Shown one piece after another: positions 1-10,770 of a stretch of DNA of 64,000 nucleotides. Source of the DNA: Thinopyrum elongatum. Taxonomy: Eukaryota > Streptophyta > Magnoliopsida > Poales > Poaceae. The notes below the pieces were generated by a model that worked only from the letters and a program-made list of their open reading frames with translations, was not told where the DNA came from and did no database searches. The stretch's first letter is position 1. Each line of letters starts with the position of its first letter. The DNA is taken from the NCBI GenBank assembly GCA_011799875.1, contig CM022298.1:499485357-499549356 (forward strand). Reading direction: 5' to 3'. Both the position numbers and the translations under genes were made by a program.

Positions 1-2267
1 TGAGTCCGTTGATTCGATATGTTTGTGAATGATCGCAATCATCAGTTGAAACTAGAATTCATCCTTCCGGCTCAGACGTAATTTTAAACATGAGCTGGAT
101 CTCAAAATCAACTTGCCATCGATGATACCCCTAAGCCTACTCAACTTATCCATCCTTAATCAGAGGTTTGCTTCTGATCCCTTGAATTGGAAAATCATAA
201 TTCCGTTACATTTGAGCTTTGAATTAGTCAGTTGTTTCTATAGTCTGATCTTCTTGCATTGATTCTTCTTCTGGTTGTGTGCCTATACTCATGTCAGCTC
301 CGTTATGGACCGTCAGATCCTTTGATGAGTTGTCATCCGACAGTGTCCTTAACATCCAAAATCTTGTAAGTTTTCTCGGATACATAACGCCTCTGGTAAA
401 TGGTATCCTCTGCTTTGTCAACTTTGCTCTGCTTACGAGCTTGAGTTCATTACTCCTGCAGTTTGAGGTATATGTTCCTAAGATGCCCCGATGGGTTGAA
501 CCTATGCCTTCCTTAATCTATGTGAACCCGAAAAGTTTTCACGGGTCATACTCCCCTGGTAATTCACCAGGTAGGTTTTCACACTAAAATCATTTTTATA
601 AGAGTAGTGAATGAAAGGTTATGCATTGAAGAAGTGGGAGTCGACCTTGAACTTTGTGTTCATGCCCATGGAGACGATGTAGATCTTATCGTTAAAGCTT
701 CTCTTAAATTAATTATTCCCCTGGTATAAGTTCATCTTATATCTGGGATCTGGTCTTTTGCAATTATGGTTCCGGCCATATTGATATTCTTTGATTCCTT
801 TTCTTGGACAAGTTGAAGTACTTGTCTTCTGTAGATCAATGCACCTGAACAACCTTTACTTTGATCTACCGTCGAGTATTACACTCTGGTATCTCGAGAA
901 TATCATGGAACTGCATAACTTCTTATGGGTTCTTCATCAACCGTTATTTCTCACCGATTCCAATTTTCCTGGGTTCTGGGTTGTCTTCAACCGAGGCCAT
1001 CGAACAATGAATCGATTCCGCTCGGTTATTCAACACTCCTAGTACTTTGTTGCTGGGAAGTTGGATACTCCATCACATCATTCCTAGCCTGATCAGCTAT
1101 ATGCTTGTCGTGCTAAATTCTAACTATGCTACCTGGCCCTTCTTTCAGGAGCACAATTTTCGAGGATGAGCGAAGCTTATGTCGTTCCTCTCATCTTATC
1201 ATTTCACCTCGAACAACAAACTTGATTTCGAGCTTGTGTCGTACCTGTGGATCCAATAACCTTTCGCTTCACCATTATCTTTACTTGAAACACCATGTTA
1301 TTGCTACCTCGAAGCATGACTGTGGTATTCCGAATATCATTGAGAACATGTGGAAGCGCAATGCTACATGTTTCTTGATCTGTTATCCACACCCCGTTGT
1401 GTGGATAATATCATGATTCTTCCCTCGCCCCTTTGTCTAAATACTTTTGAACTTGCTGTCCTATCATGTATATCGTGCTCCGCTTTTCCTTGGGAAAGGA
1501 TATACTCCTAGTTCTTGTGTGTAAACACATCTTCCTTCCCATTGGGTAATTTGAATAATCAATTAAGCATTTTTCCTTTCCATTGGTTTGTTTAACTTTT
1601 CTTGTGATCTATATGATATAAGCAAAAATAATTCCCTGCTTATAAAACACCCCGATGTACAATCTTGTCAGTGAGACCCTGTTACTAATGTTGATGACAT
1701 TCCGGTAACCACCGATCGACGAGAACTTTGCCTATTGGTCCGCCTCGTTCAACAAGCAGGAAAATGGTTCTCTTCGTCCCTCGCCCTTGGTACCGATGTT
1801 GTCGCCGACATAACTGGCAGGCTATCCTCTGACATGCCTTGCTACCATGACCATGCAATACGTCAGCGTCCTTCCTACTTTTGAACCACATGGTGGGCCC
1901 ATAACCCACAGTTCCACAGGATCGGAAGCTGACTCTCCTGTATATCCTTGATTCTGAAGTATCCTTTGCTTTTGGCTTTGTGTGTTATCACGAGCCACCC
2001 TCCGAGAGATGATCTATACCCGATGCTTTGAACCCCTTTTCACACTATGTTCAGGTATCGATCAGAAGTCCATTCGCTTGAAACTTCTTATTTTACCTTC
2101 ATACTTTGCTCTCGATGTTTTCCTAAATTCCAACTCAAGAGATACCTCTGCCACATTCCCTGAATTGTCCACCAGATAGTCGACCCTATAAGGCTCAGTT
2201 CTCCCGAACTTACCCTTTTCTTCCCCACTTAAATCTCGGGACGAGATTTCTTGTAGTGGAGGAGATT
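1..2267 (+). other. 3' internal untranslated region of gypsy element L
   Basis: This stretch leads directly into a purine-rich tract and a TG-starting LTR at 2268, so it is read as the 3' internal part of a plus-strand LTR retrotransposon whose pol and 5' LTR lie left of the window. No frame longer than about 100 codons is open and none shows gag or pol motifs. The text is T-rich and looks like decayed untranslated sequence. The segment near 2230-2267, an inverted CTCGGGACGAG-type motif followed by a purine run, is the usual boundary signature of long-LTR grass gypsy elements. Assignment to a chromovirus (Tekay-like) lineage is only a guess from LTR length and boundary style. Confidence 0.55.
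2253..2267 (+). promoter_or_regulatory. Polypurine tract of element L
   Basis: The purine-rich run AGTGGAGGAGATT lies immediately before the TGTAACATCCC start of the LTR. In LTR retrotransposons this tract primes plus-strand DNA synthesis, and its position fixes the left border of the LTR. Confidence 0.6.
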
Positions 2268-2699
2268 TGTAACATCCCCAGCATCACACTACAGTGATCA
2301 CCTCTTAATCCTGCCAAGTCATCATTATTATGCCCTAAGAAAAATAGTTAAGTAATAATCCAACATCAAATACAAATTTCATTTGGAATTCAAATAATTA
2401 CTTCTTCAGATAATTAATCAAAATAGTGCATAATATTGTAAATAATACCAAAGCTATTCTAAAAATAAAACCAACAGTAATTGAGACTCCAAAATGCTCC
2501 TAGCTATTTTTGAATGACCCAACAACACCCTTCCATCACTTTTAAATTCCAACCATAAATCAAATGAATTCAATGAGGTTTGAACTTTTCGTAGCAGTGC
2601 ACAATGTTCCCTTGAAATTGTTTTGACCAGTGGCACATTTTTGGCAAAGTTATTGATGGCTTAAAATAAATGCAAAAAAAATAAGAAAAAGTAAATAAA

Positions 2700-3670
2700 A
2701 CAGAAAAGTAAAAGAAGAAAGAGACCCCCGCTTCCCCCACTGGGCCTCGACCCAGCAGGCCCAGTCGGCCACCCCACCAGGCCGGCCCAACCCCACCTGC
2801 CTACTAAACCCCCGAGGCCGAAACCCTTGCACCACCCGGTCCACTTTACCCCCTCCCCCGCATGATCCCCCCCACACTCTCTCTCTCGTTCCCCTCCACC
2901 CTCTCTCGCTGGATTGGATCGGGAGGGCCCGATCCCAACGACCTCGCCGTCGCCCGGCGCTACCCCGTCGCCGCAGGACCTCACCGCCGACGCCCCTACT
3001 CCGACGGACTACCCCGAATCTCGCCGCCCTCGCTTCCCTTCATCGCTGGTGAGGCCCCCGGCCTCCTCCCCTTCTCTCCGCCCTCGCTCGACCCCGTGCA
3101 CACTCGCCCCGTGTCGGCCACGTCCGCTCCGCCGCTACGGTCGCATCGCGCGCTCGCTTCCGCCGTGGCCTCGCCCCCTCGTCCGCCAGCGCCCGCCCGC
3201 GCTGCTCTGCAGCCCGCGCCCGCGCCTGTCGCCCCCGCTGCCCTCGTGCCCCAGGCTGCGCCCCGATCGCGTAGCTGCCGTGCCGACCACGCCCGTCCCG
3301 CTTCCCCCACCCCCGCGCGCTGCTTCCCCCCGCTCGCCCCTCGCCTTGTCGTCGCTTCCGCTGCTACGGCAGCCGCTGCTCCTGTTGCCGCCGCGCGACT
3401 CTCCGCACCCAACCCTGCCGTCGCACGCCGCCCACAGCTGGTGATGGGCGTCGTCGTCGTCGACGCACGCGCCTCCCCTGGCCGCTTCGCGCTGCCCTCC
3501 TCGTGCTGCCGCTCCCCGCGCACCGCCGCCATCCCGCGTCGCCCCTGCGCCCGCCTCCGCCTGTCGCGGCCGGCCGGCGAGCCCCGCCATGGCCACGGCC
3601 CCGCCCCGCCCCGGGCAGACTACGGGAGCCCGTCGCCCGTTACGCCTGCGCCCGCTGCCCGTTAAGCCGC
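2700..3670. other. GC-rich block within the L LTR
   Basis: About 1 kb is extremely C/G-rich with dense CpG. Long frames are open on both strands (for example 2862-3665 +, 2914-3444 +, 2996-3532 -). All give low-complexity Pro/Ala/Arg proteins, so the openness reflects composition rather than coding. The block may be a promoter or 5' leader, and its left part may hold exon 1 of the candidate LTR gene. Confidence 0.6.
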
Positions 3671-6167
3671 GCCCGCCCCGGATGGCCTCTAGGCCACTTA
3701 CAAGTGGGGCCCAGCCCCCAGAAACATTTAAAATAATAATAATAAATTAAAAGTAAATTAATTAATTAAATAATTAGTTAACCTAATTAATTATGTTAGT
3801 TAACTAATTAAGATTAATTAACCTAATTAGCTAATTAACCTAACTAATCTGTTAATTAGGTTAATGAGACAATGACAGTGGGACCCACCCGTCAGTTGAC
3901 TGGTCAACGGTCAGAGTTGACCGCTGACGTCATGCTGATGTCATGAAGACATCATAAATGCTTTTGATTAAATTAATCTGTTAATTCCTGAAAATGATTA
4001 AATCTTTATAAATTAATACAAAATAATCCGTAGCTCGGATGAAAATATTTTGTACATGAAAGTTTCTCAGAACGAGGAGAAGAATCTGAATATGCCCTTC
4101 TCATACCTGTCACATGCCTCTAGCATGATGAACATGGATATTTCTCCTCCGGTTCATCTGTCTGACAGATGCCTAACATCGGGAAAATATCCCTAGATAT
4201 TTTCCCGCTCCACCGCTAACGTGTAGCATTGCGTTAGGTCACCCCTGCATTGCTAATTGCCATGTCTTAATCTGTGTTGCATTCCTTTGCCGTGTATTTA
4301 TCTGTTTCCTTCCCCTCTTCTCTCGCGATAGACCCGGAGACCGATGATGACCCGATGATCGTCTACCTCGTCGAAGACCCGTTGATGTCTGCAAAGCAAC
4401 CAGGCAAGCACCCCCCCTTTGAGCATGCCTATATCGCCGATTCTCTTCTCTCTTATGCTTGCATTAGAATTGCTGCTGCTGCTGCTTTAGCTATTCTGAT
4501 GCATAGCCTGTTTATTGTAACCTGCTATTGAAACCTTACCTGCTTATCCTAAACTATTTAGTATAGGCTGGAAAGAGACCCCAGTGACCCCACTAGTCCC
4601 GGTTGCCCCCGCTGGATTATCGGAAGACTCGATCAACGGGATCGACAGCCAGACCCCGGCACCGCACATCACATCCCCTTTATCTTTACGACACTGCAGC
4701 ATTACCATCGAGTGCCGAGGGTGATACCTCGTAAGCACTTCCGATGTTAACTCTGCGGAGTAGTTATTCGGTCGTGGTCATCGAGGGTGATTCCTCCTTC
4801 TCCACTTCTGATACGACCCTATCGCGCAACACTTCAAGTGTGAACCTCGAGGGTGATTCCTCCTAAGTTCACCTTGACGGTTAGATCGAGTGGGCATCCC
4901 TCGATGCTGATACCTCGGATTCCCCTGATGTTAGGGACACACGGTTACTGTGACTTTACCCCTGAACCTTGTTAGAAACGGGTCGGCCCCGAGGGCGACC
5001 CGAGGGAGTTACTTTTACTGCAGGACTGGAGGGACAGGCGGTACCGCCCAGTAGAGGTGGACCTGAGTTCCCGACAGTCTTTTGCGAGACGGGTTGACCT
5101 GGATGGTGCCCGAGTGATGAATACGAGGCATGGCCGGGCATTCTTGGCCCTTGCCGCAAGTCCTCGAGACGGGGCGACGGGGTCACATCGATCGTGAGTC
5201 TCTGCTCGTTACCGCACTACCAACACACTACGATTTGGATATTTGATCTGAGTGGGCCTCTGGCCCGATAGCACTAACCATCATGCGGGAAAAGTTATGG
5301 GCACTCCGCATCGTGGCATCAGCCGAAAGTTCTGTCAGATGTCCAGTTCAGCATTGTGGCACGGTCGGATCGTACCGACCATCCGAGGCGGTGCTGGTAT
5401 CCACCCTGCACACAACGACCCGGAGTGCACAGGGCGATGGCCGAAGACCCCTGAGTGCTTAGGTTGTAGACCGGCGGGGACCTCTCTGCTGAGCTCTAGG
5501 TAGGGCTGCGGTGTGTCGTTTGACTGAGGCCGGGCATGACCCGGAAAAGTGTGTCCGGCCGGAGTTAAGCGAGCGTGGTGGGTAAGTTGGTGCACCCCTG
5601 CAGGGAAGAACTAATCTATGCATAGCCGAATCCTCGGTAACGGACGCTCGGAGTTGTATCCCGATTGATACAACTAGAACTGGATACTTGGATACTATGG
5701 CTCTGGGATTACTTTCTCGCAGGGAGTTGAGAAAGGATCTCTGGCCGAGGTTGATGATAGTATGGCTCTGGGATTGCTTTCTCGCAGGGAGTCGAGAAAG
5801 GATCTCTGGGTGAGGTTGAGACTTAATGATACTACTACTTCATACTATATTAATCTACACTCTTCTAATGCTGCAAGACCACTGAAGATGCTAGTCTTTG
5901 ATAGGACTAGGCCTTCTCTCTATTCTGGCATTTCTGCACCCAGTCCACATATACAGCCTTTCTTTGATAATGTTGCATATGTAGTGTAGATCCTTGCTTG
6001 CTGAGTACTTCGGATGAGTACTCACGGTTGCTTTGCTTTCTTTTTCTCCCCATATCCGTTTGATGCAACCAGATGACGGAGCCCCGGAGACAGCTGCCCC
6101 CGCCGACGATCGCTACTACTACCCCGAGGGTGGATACTACTACGAGCTTGCCGACGACCAGGAGTAG
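2862..6167 (+). CDS. Candidate three-exon gene inside the L LTR (about 117 aa)
   Basis: I do not recognise this protein. Proposed exons are 2862-3048, 4332-4403 and 6073-6167 (stop TAG). Intron 1 has donor CTG|GTGAGG and a pyrimidine-rich acceptor ending GATAG. Intron 2 has the GC-type donor CAG|GCAAGC and an acceptor ending CAACCAG after a long pyrimidine stretch. All junctions are phase 1 and the exons total 354 nt (118 codons including stop), so the frame is kept throughout. The predicted N-terminus is Pro/Ser/Arg-rich. Exon 2 is acidic (PETDDDP). The C-terminus is acidic with two Tyr triplets (RYYYPEGGYYYELADDQE). No domain, signal peptide or membrane segment is evident. Exon 3 looks the most coding-like. 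Exon 1 lies in GC-rich sequence where many frames are open, so the start is uncertain. Chance agreement remains possible. Confidence 0.4.
3727..3870. repeat. AT-rich TTAATTAA-type simple repeat
   Basis: This is a run of degenerate TTAATTAA and AACCTAATTA units, strongly palindromic locally. It lies just right of the GC-rich block, inside intron 1 of the proposed LTR gene. No coding potential is seen. Confidence 0.7.
4700..4925 (+). repeat. Four degenerate short-hairpin repeats in the L LTR
   Basis: Four copies of a motif of the form CGAGGGTGATWCCTCS occur at intervals of roughly 60-80 bp (near 4717, 4778, 4846 and 4897). The arms GAGG and CCTC can pair around TGAT, so each copy is a potential stem-loop. 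The flanking text also looks partly repeated. The block lies in intron 2 of the proposed LTR gene. Confidence 0.5.
5696..5825 (+). repeat. 65-bp tandem duplication in the L LTR
   Basis: TATGGCTCTGGGATT starts at 5696 and again at 5761, and both copies continue through CTTTCTCGCAGGGAGT and GAGAAAGGATCTCTGG. The period is 65 bp with a few substitutions, so this is a direct tandem duplication. Confidence 0.85.
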
Positions 6168-6468
6168 GTTCGGAGGGTCCCAGGCAGGAGGCCTGCGCCT
6201 TTCGATCGTAGTGTTTTCTTTTGCCCCGCCTTTTAAGGGCCTATCTGTGTTTTCTTTTATGTCTGTTCTCAGATATCTGATGCTTCCACTGACGCTTGTA
6301 TGCGAGCTTATGTATTCGAGCCCTCGAGGCCCCTGGCTTGTAATATAAAGCTTGTATGACTTTATTTATGTTTTAGAGTTGTGTTGTGATATCTTCCCGT
6401 GAGTCCTTAGGCTTGATCGTGTGCATTTGCGTGTATGATTAGTGCATGATTGAGCCGGGGGCGTCACA

Positions 6469-7392
6469 TCTCAAACCCTAGTTCATCTCTTGTGTTCAAT
6501 CTTTTTACCGGAACCTTAGATTGGTACTTGTGGGTGACTAGTAGTGTTGATTAAATCTTGTACTTGATTACTATATGGTTTATTTGGTGGAAGATTATAT
6601 GTTCAGATCCATTATGCTATTTAATATCCCTCTGATCTTGAGCATGAATATCATTTGTGAGTAGTTACTTTAGTTCTTGAGGTCACGGGAGAAGTCATGT
6701 TGCAAGTAATCATGTGAACTTGATATGTGTTCGATATTTTGATGATATGTATGTTGTGATTCCCTTAGTGGTGTCATGTGAACGTCGACTACATGGCACT
6801 TCACCATATTTGGGCCTAAGGGAATGCATTGTGGAGTAGTTATTAGATGATGGGTTGCTAGAGTGACAGAAGCTTAAACACTAGTTTATGCGCTACTTTG
6901 TAAGGGACCAATTTGGATTCAAATATTTAATGCTATGGTTAGATTTTATCTTAATACTTTTCTCGTAGTTGCGGATGCTTGTGAGGGGGTTAATCATAAG
7001 TGGGAGGTTTGTTCAAGTAAGAACAGCACCCAAGCACCGGTCCACCCACATATCAAATTATCAAAGTAGCGAACGCAAATCAAACCAACATGATGAAAGT
7101 GACTAGATGAAATTCTCGTGTGTCCTCAAGAACACTTTGCTTATTATAAGAGACCATTTTGGCCTGTCCATTACCACAAAAGGATTGGGCTACCTTGCTG
7201 CACTTTATTTACCGTTACCGTTACTTGTCCGTTACAAATTATCTTGCTATCAAACTACTCATTACCGACAATTTTAGTGCTTGCAGAAATTACCTTGTTG
7301 AAAACCACTTATCATTTCCTTCTGCTCCTCGTTGGGTTCGACACTCTTACTTATCGAGAGGACTACAATTGATCCCCTATACTTGTGGGTCA
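6469..7392 (+). repeat. Truncated 5' LTR of E
   Basis: The sequence is collinear with 15224-16147 without net length change and ends in the same CCCCTATACTTGTGGGTCA. Its first part was separated by the insertion of L at 6468/6469. Confidence 0.9.
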
Positions 7393-7406
7393 TCAATGCT
7401 CTTTTC

Positions 7407-7424
7407 TGGTGCCGTTGGCGGGGA
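7407..7424 (+). promoter_or_regulatory. Primer binding site of E (tRNA-Asp type)
   Basis: TGGTGCCGTTGGCGGGGA lies about 14 bases after the LTR end. It matches the complement of the plant tRNA-Asp 3' end (TGGCGCCGTTGCCGGGGA) except at two positions. The site on C at 46925-46942 matches perfectly, which supports the assignment. A tRNA-Asp primer is typical of the Athila lineage. Confidence 0.8.
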
Positions 7425-7472
7425 GTGAAGCGCTCTTGGTAAGGAAAAATTATTACTACATGCTGAAATTTA

Positions 7473-8393
7473 TTGTCACTTGTTACTATGGAAAACCATC
7501 CTTTGAGGGGTTTGTTCGGGGTATCTTCACCTCGACCGGAAGCACAATTAGTTGCCCCTCAACTTACTGCACCTACTGAAAATATTGGTTATGAAATTCC
7601 TTCGGGTATGATAGAACAACTGCTAGCTAATCCTTATGCAGGAGACGGAACTGAACATCCTGATGTGCATTTGATATATGTGGATGAAATTTGTGGATTG
7701 TTTAAGCTTGCAGGTTTATCCGGAGATGAAGCTAAGAAGAAGGTTTTCCCTTTATCTTTGAAGGGAAAAGCATTTACATGGTATAGGCTATGCGATGATA
7801 TTGGATCTTGGAACTGGAATCAATTGAAATTGGAATTTCACCAAAAAATTTATCTATGCATCTAGTTCATCGTGGTCAGAATTATATATATAATTTTTGG
7901 CCTCGTGAAGGAGAAAGTATCACTCTAGCTTGTGGGAGGCTTAATTCAATGTTATATTCATGCCCCAATCATGAGCTCTCTAGAGATATTATCATTCAGA
8001 ATTTTTATGATCGGCTTTCTCATGATGATCAATCCATGCTCGATAATTCTTGTACTGGTTCTTTTATGAAGAAGACTATTGAATTCAGGTGGGATCTTTT
8101 AGAAAGAATTAAATGCAACTCTGAAGATTGGGAACTCGACGATGGTAAAGATTCAGGTATTAAGCTTGAGTTTGATTGTGTGAAATCTTTTATGAATACC
8201 GATGCTTTTCATAAGTTTAGCACTAAATATGGACTTGACTCTGAAATAGTAGCCTCTTTTTTGTGAATCATTTTCTACTCATGTTGATCTTCCTAAGGAG
8301 AAGTGGTTTAAATATCATCCCCCTATTAAAGAAGAAATTAAAGAACCGGTAATAGCTAAAGACGAAACTATCATTTACAATGTTGATCCAGTT
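7473..8393 (+). pseudogene. gag of element E, frameshifted
   Basis: This encodes the structural capsid-like protein that packages element RNA. The region carries the plant retrotransposon gag core (PLSLKGKAFTWYRL, then a second part with SMLDNSCTGSF). It is broken. The first frame (7473-7865) shifts into the next (7808-8266), and a second shift sits at a T-homopolymer near 8260 before the frame that continues into protease. It is homologous to the gag of F+ and C (FPFSLKGDAKTW there) but clearly diverged. The start is likely the second Met near 7488. Confidence 0.75.
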
Positions 8394-9302
8394 GTGCCTA
8401 CTGCTTATATTGAAAAATCACCTTTCCCTGTTAGGATAAAGGAACATGCCAAGGTATCGACTGTGGTTCGCAAAAGTAATATTAAAGCACCTAGACCTTC
8501 AGAACAAATTAAAGTAGAACCTAGTGTTGCTATGGTTAAAGATCTCTTGGTAGAAAATATTGATGGGCATGTTATTTACTTCTGTGATGAAGCTGCTAGA
8601 ATTGCCAAACCTAATGAAAAAGATAAACATAGACCTGTTGTTGGCATGCCTGTTGTCTCAGTTAAAATAGGAGATCACTATTATCATGGCTTATGTGATT
8701 TAGGTGCTACTGTGAGAGCTATTCCTTTTACCTTATACCAAGAAATTATGAATGATATAACATCCACTAAAATAGAAGACATAGATGTTACTATTAAACC
8801 TGCTAATAGAGACACCATCACACCACTTGGGATCGTTAGAGATGTTGAAGTCTTGTGTGGGAAAATAAAATACCCTACTGATTTTCTAGTTCTTGGTTCC
8901 CCACAAGATGACTTTTGTCCCATTATCTTTGTTAGACCTTTCTTGAACACTGTCAATGCTACTATAGATTGCCATAAACAAACTGTCAGTGTTAGCTTTG
9001 GTGATGAGTCTCATGAGTTTAATTTCTCTAAGTTTAGTAGACAACCTCATAAGAAAGAATTACCTAGTAAGGATGAAATAATTGGTCTTGCTTCTATTGC
9101 CATGCCTCCTACTGATCCACTAGAACAATATTTGCTCGGCCATGAAAATGATATGCATTTACGTGAAAGAAATGAAATAGATAAAATATTCTTTGAACAA
9201 CAACCTCTGCTTAAACACAATTTGTGTATTGAAACTCTTGGAGGCCCTCCTCCACCTAAAGGTGATCCCGTGTTTGAATTAAACAATTGCCTTACACTTT
9301 GA
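8394..9302 (+). pseudogene. Aspartic protease segment of E
   Basis: This frame carries the retroviral-type aspartic protease that would cut the Gag-Pol polyprotein. The active-site motif is LCDLGATV near 8690-8710, and the C-terminal part has FVRPFLNTVNATIDC near 8930-8970, where related elements read LGRPFLN. The motif is the same as in F+ and C (CDLGAS, CDLGAG). The frame is open for 302 codons, then ends at a TGA created by a frameshift near 9295, after which pol continues in another frame. Confidence 0.75.
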
Positions 9303-10770
9303 AAATGCTTATCTTGACGAGAAAAAGATATATCCTGTTATTATTAGTGCTAACCTTTCAGAACATGAAGAAGAAAGATTAGTAAAAATTCTGAAGAAGC
9401 ACCATGCTGCTATTGGATATACTCTTGATGATCTTAAGGGCATTAGTCCCACTCTCTGTCAGCACAAAATTAATATGGAACCTAATGCTAAACCCGTTGT
9501 TGATCACCAACGACATTTGAATCCTAAGATGGAAGAAGTGGTAAGAACTGAAATACTAAAGCTTCTGGAAGTAGGTACAATTCATCCCATAGCTGATAGT
9601 AGATGGGTAAGTCCTGTTCATTGTGTCCCTAAGAGGTATTACTGTTGTTCCTAATGATAAAAATGAACTCATTCCGCAAAGAATTGTTACTGGCTATAGA
9701 ATGGTAATTGATTTTAGAAAATTAAATAAAGCCACTAGAAAAGATCATTACCCTCTGCCGTTTATTGATCAAATGTTGGAAAGATTATCTAAGCACACAC
9801 ACTTTTGCTTTCTTGATGGATATTCTGGTTTTTCTCAAATACCTGTTTCACAACCTGATCAAGAGAAAACCACATTTACTTGCCCTTTTGGAACTTATGC
9901 TTATAGACATATGCCTTTTGGTTTATGCAATGCACCTGCTACCTTTCAAAGATGTATGACTGCTATATTCTCTGATTTTTGTGAAACGATTGTTGAGGTT
10001 TTCATGGATGATTTTTCCATTTACGAAACTTCTTTTGATGATTGCTTAAGCAACCTTGATCGAGTTTTGCAGAGATGTGAGCAAACTAATCTTGTCTTGA
10101 ATTGGGAGAAGTGTCTTTATATGGTTAATGAAGGTATTGTCTTGGGGCATAAAATTTCTGAACGAGGTATTGAAGTGGATAAAGCTAAGGTTGATGCAAT
10201 TGAGAAAATGCCATATCCTAAAGATATTAAAGGTATTCATAGTTTCCTTGGTCATGCTGGTTTCTATAGGAGGTTTATTAAAGACTTCTCTAAAATTTCT
10301 AGGCCTCTTACTAATCTTTTGCAAAAGGATATTCTGTTTGTTTTTTATGATGATTGTGTAGAAGCCTTTGAAATACTTAAGAAAGCATTAACTTCTGCAC
10401 CTATTGTTCAACCACCTGATTGGAACTTGCCTTTTGAAATTATGTGTGATGCTAGTGATTATGCTGTTGGTGCTGTTCTAGGACAAAGAGTTGATAAGAA
10501 ATTAAATGTTATCCATTATGCTAGCAAAACTCTAGACAGTGCCCAAAGAAATTATGCTACTACTGAAAAAGAACTTCTAGCAGTTGTGTTTGCTTGTGAT
10601 AAATTCAGATCTTACATTGTTGATTCCAAAGTAATTGTTTACACTAATCATGCTGCTATAAATATCTTATGGAAAATAAAGATGCTAAACCTAGACTCAT
10701 TAGGTGGGTTCTCTTGCTACAAGAATTTGATTTACATATCACCGATAGGAAAGGAGGTGAGAACCCCATA
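9301..10770 (+). pseudogene. Reverse transcriptase and RNase H of E
   Basis: This would copy element RNA into DNA and degrade the RNA strand. RT motifs appear in order: MVIDFRKLNKATRKDHYPLPFID (fingers), FLDGYSGFSQIPV (palm motif A), MPFGLCNAPATFQRCM, then the catalytic FMDD near 10005. RNase H begins with FEIMCDASDYAVGAVLG near 10435. Frameshifts lie at about 9632 (within the VPKxGG loop) and about 10672, near the RNase H end (ALRYLL-type motif). The first 110 codons run in frame 1 and the rest in frame 2. Motif content is otherwise complete. Confidence 0.85.

Larger units (their letters stand above)
2268..6468 (+). mobile_element. Long (4.2 kb) 3' LTR of gypsy element L
   Basis: The LTR begins TGTAACATCCCC and ends GGGGGCGTCACA, so it has TG...CA ends. 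Its right end abuts the middle of E's 5' LTR (TCTCAAACCCTAG, matching 15224 onward). L therefore inserted into E and is younger. The partner 5' LTR and the other copy of the target duplication (expected TCTCA) lie left of the window. At 4.2 kb it is unusually long and internally complex: a GC-rich block (2700-3670), an AT-rich block (3727-3870), short hairpin repeats (4700-4925), a tandem duplication (5696-5825) and three segments that read like coding exons. Confidence 0.75.

Noticed and set aside
2996..3596. Minus-strand Gly/Ala/Arg-rich ORFs of 178 and 153 codons
   Set aside because: Same composition effect; no motif, no start context, no neighbour logic.
2862..3665. 267-codon uninterrupted ORF in the L LTR
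   Set aside because: The sequence is so GC-rich that several overlapping frames on both strands are open, all low-complexity Pro/Ala/Arg. I keep only the first 187 nt as a tentative exon because of the splice site and phase match.
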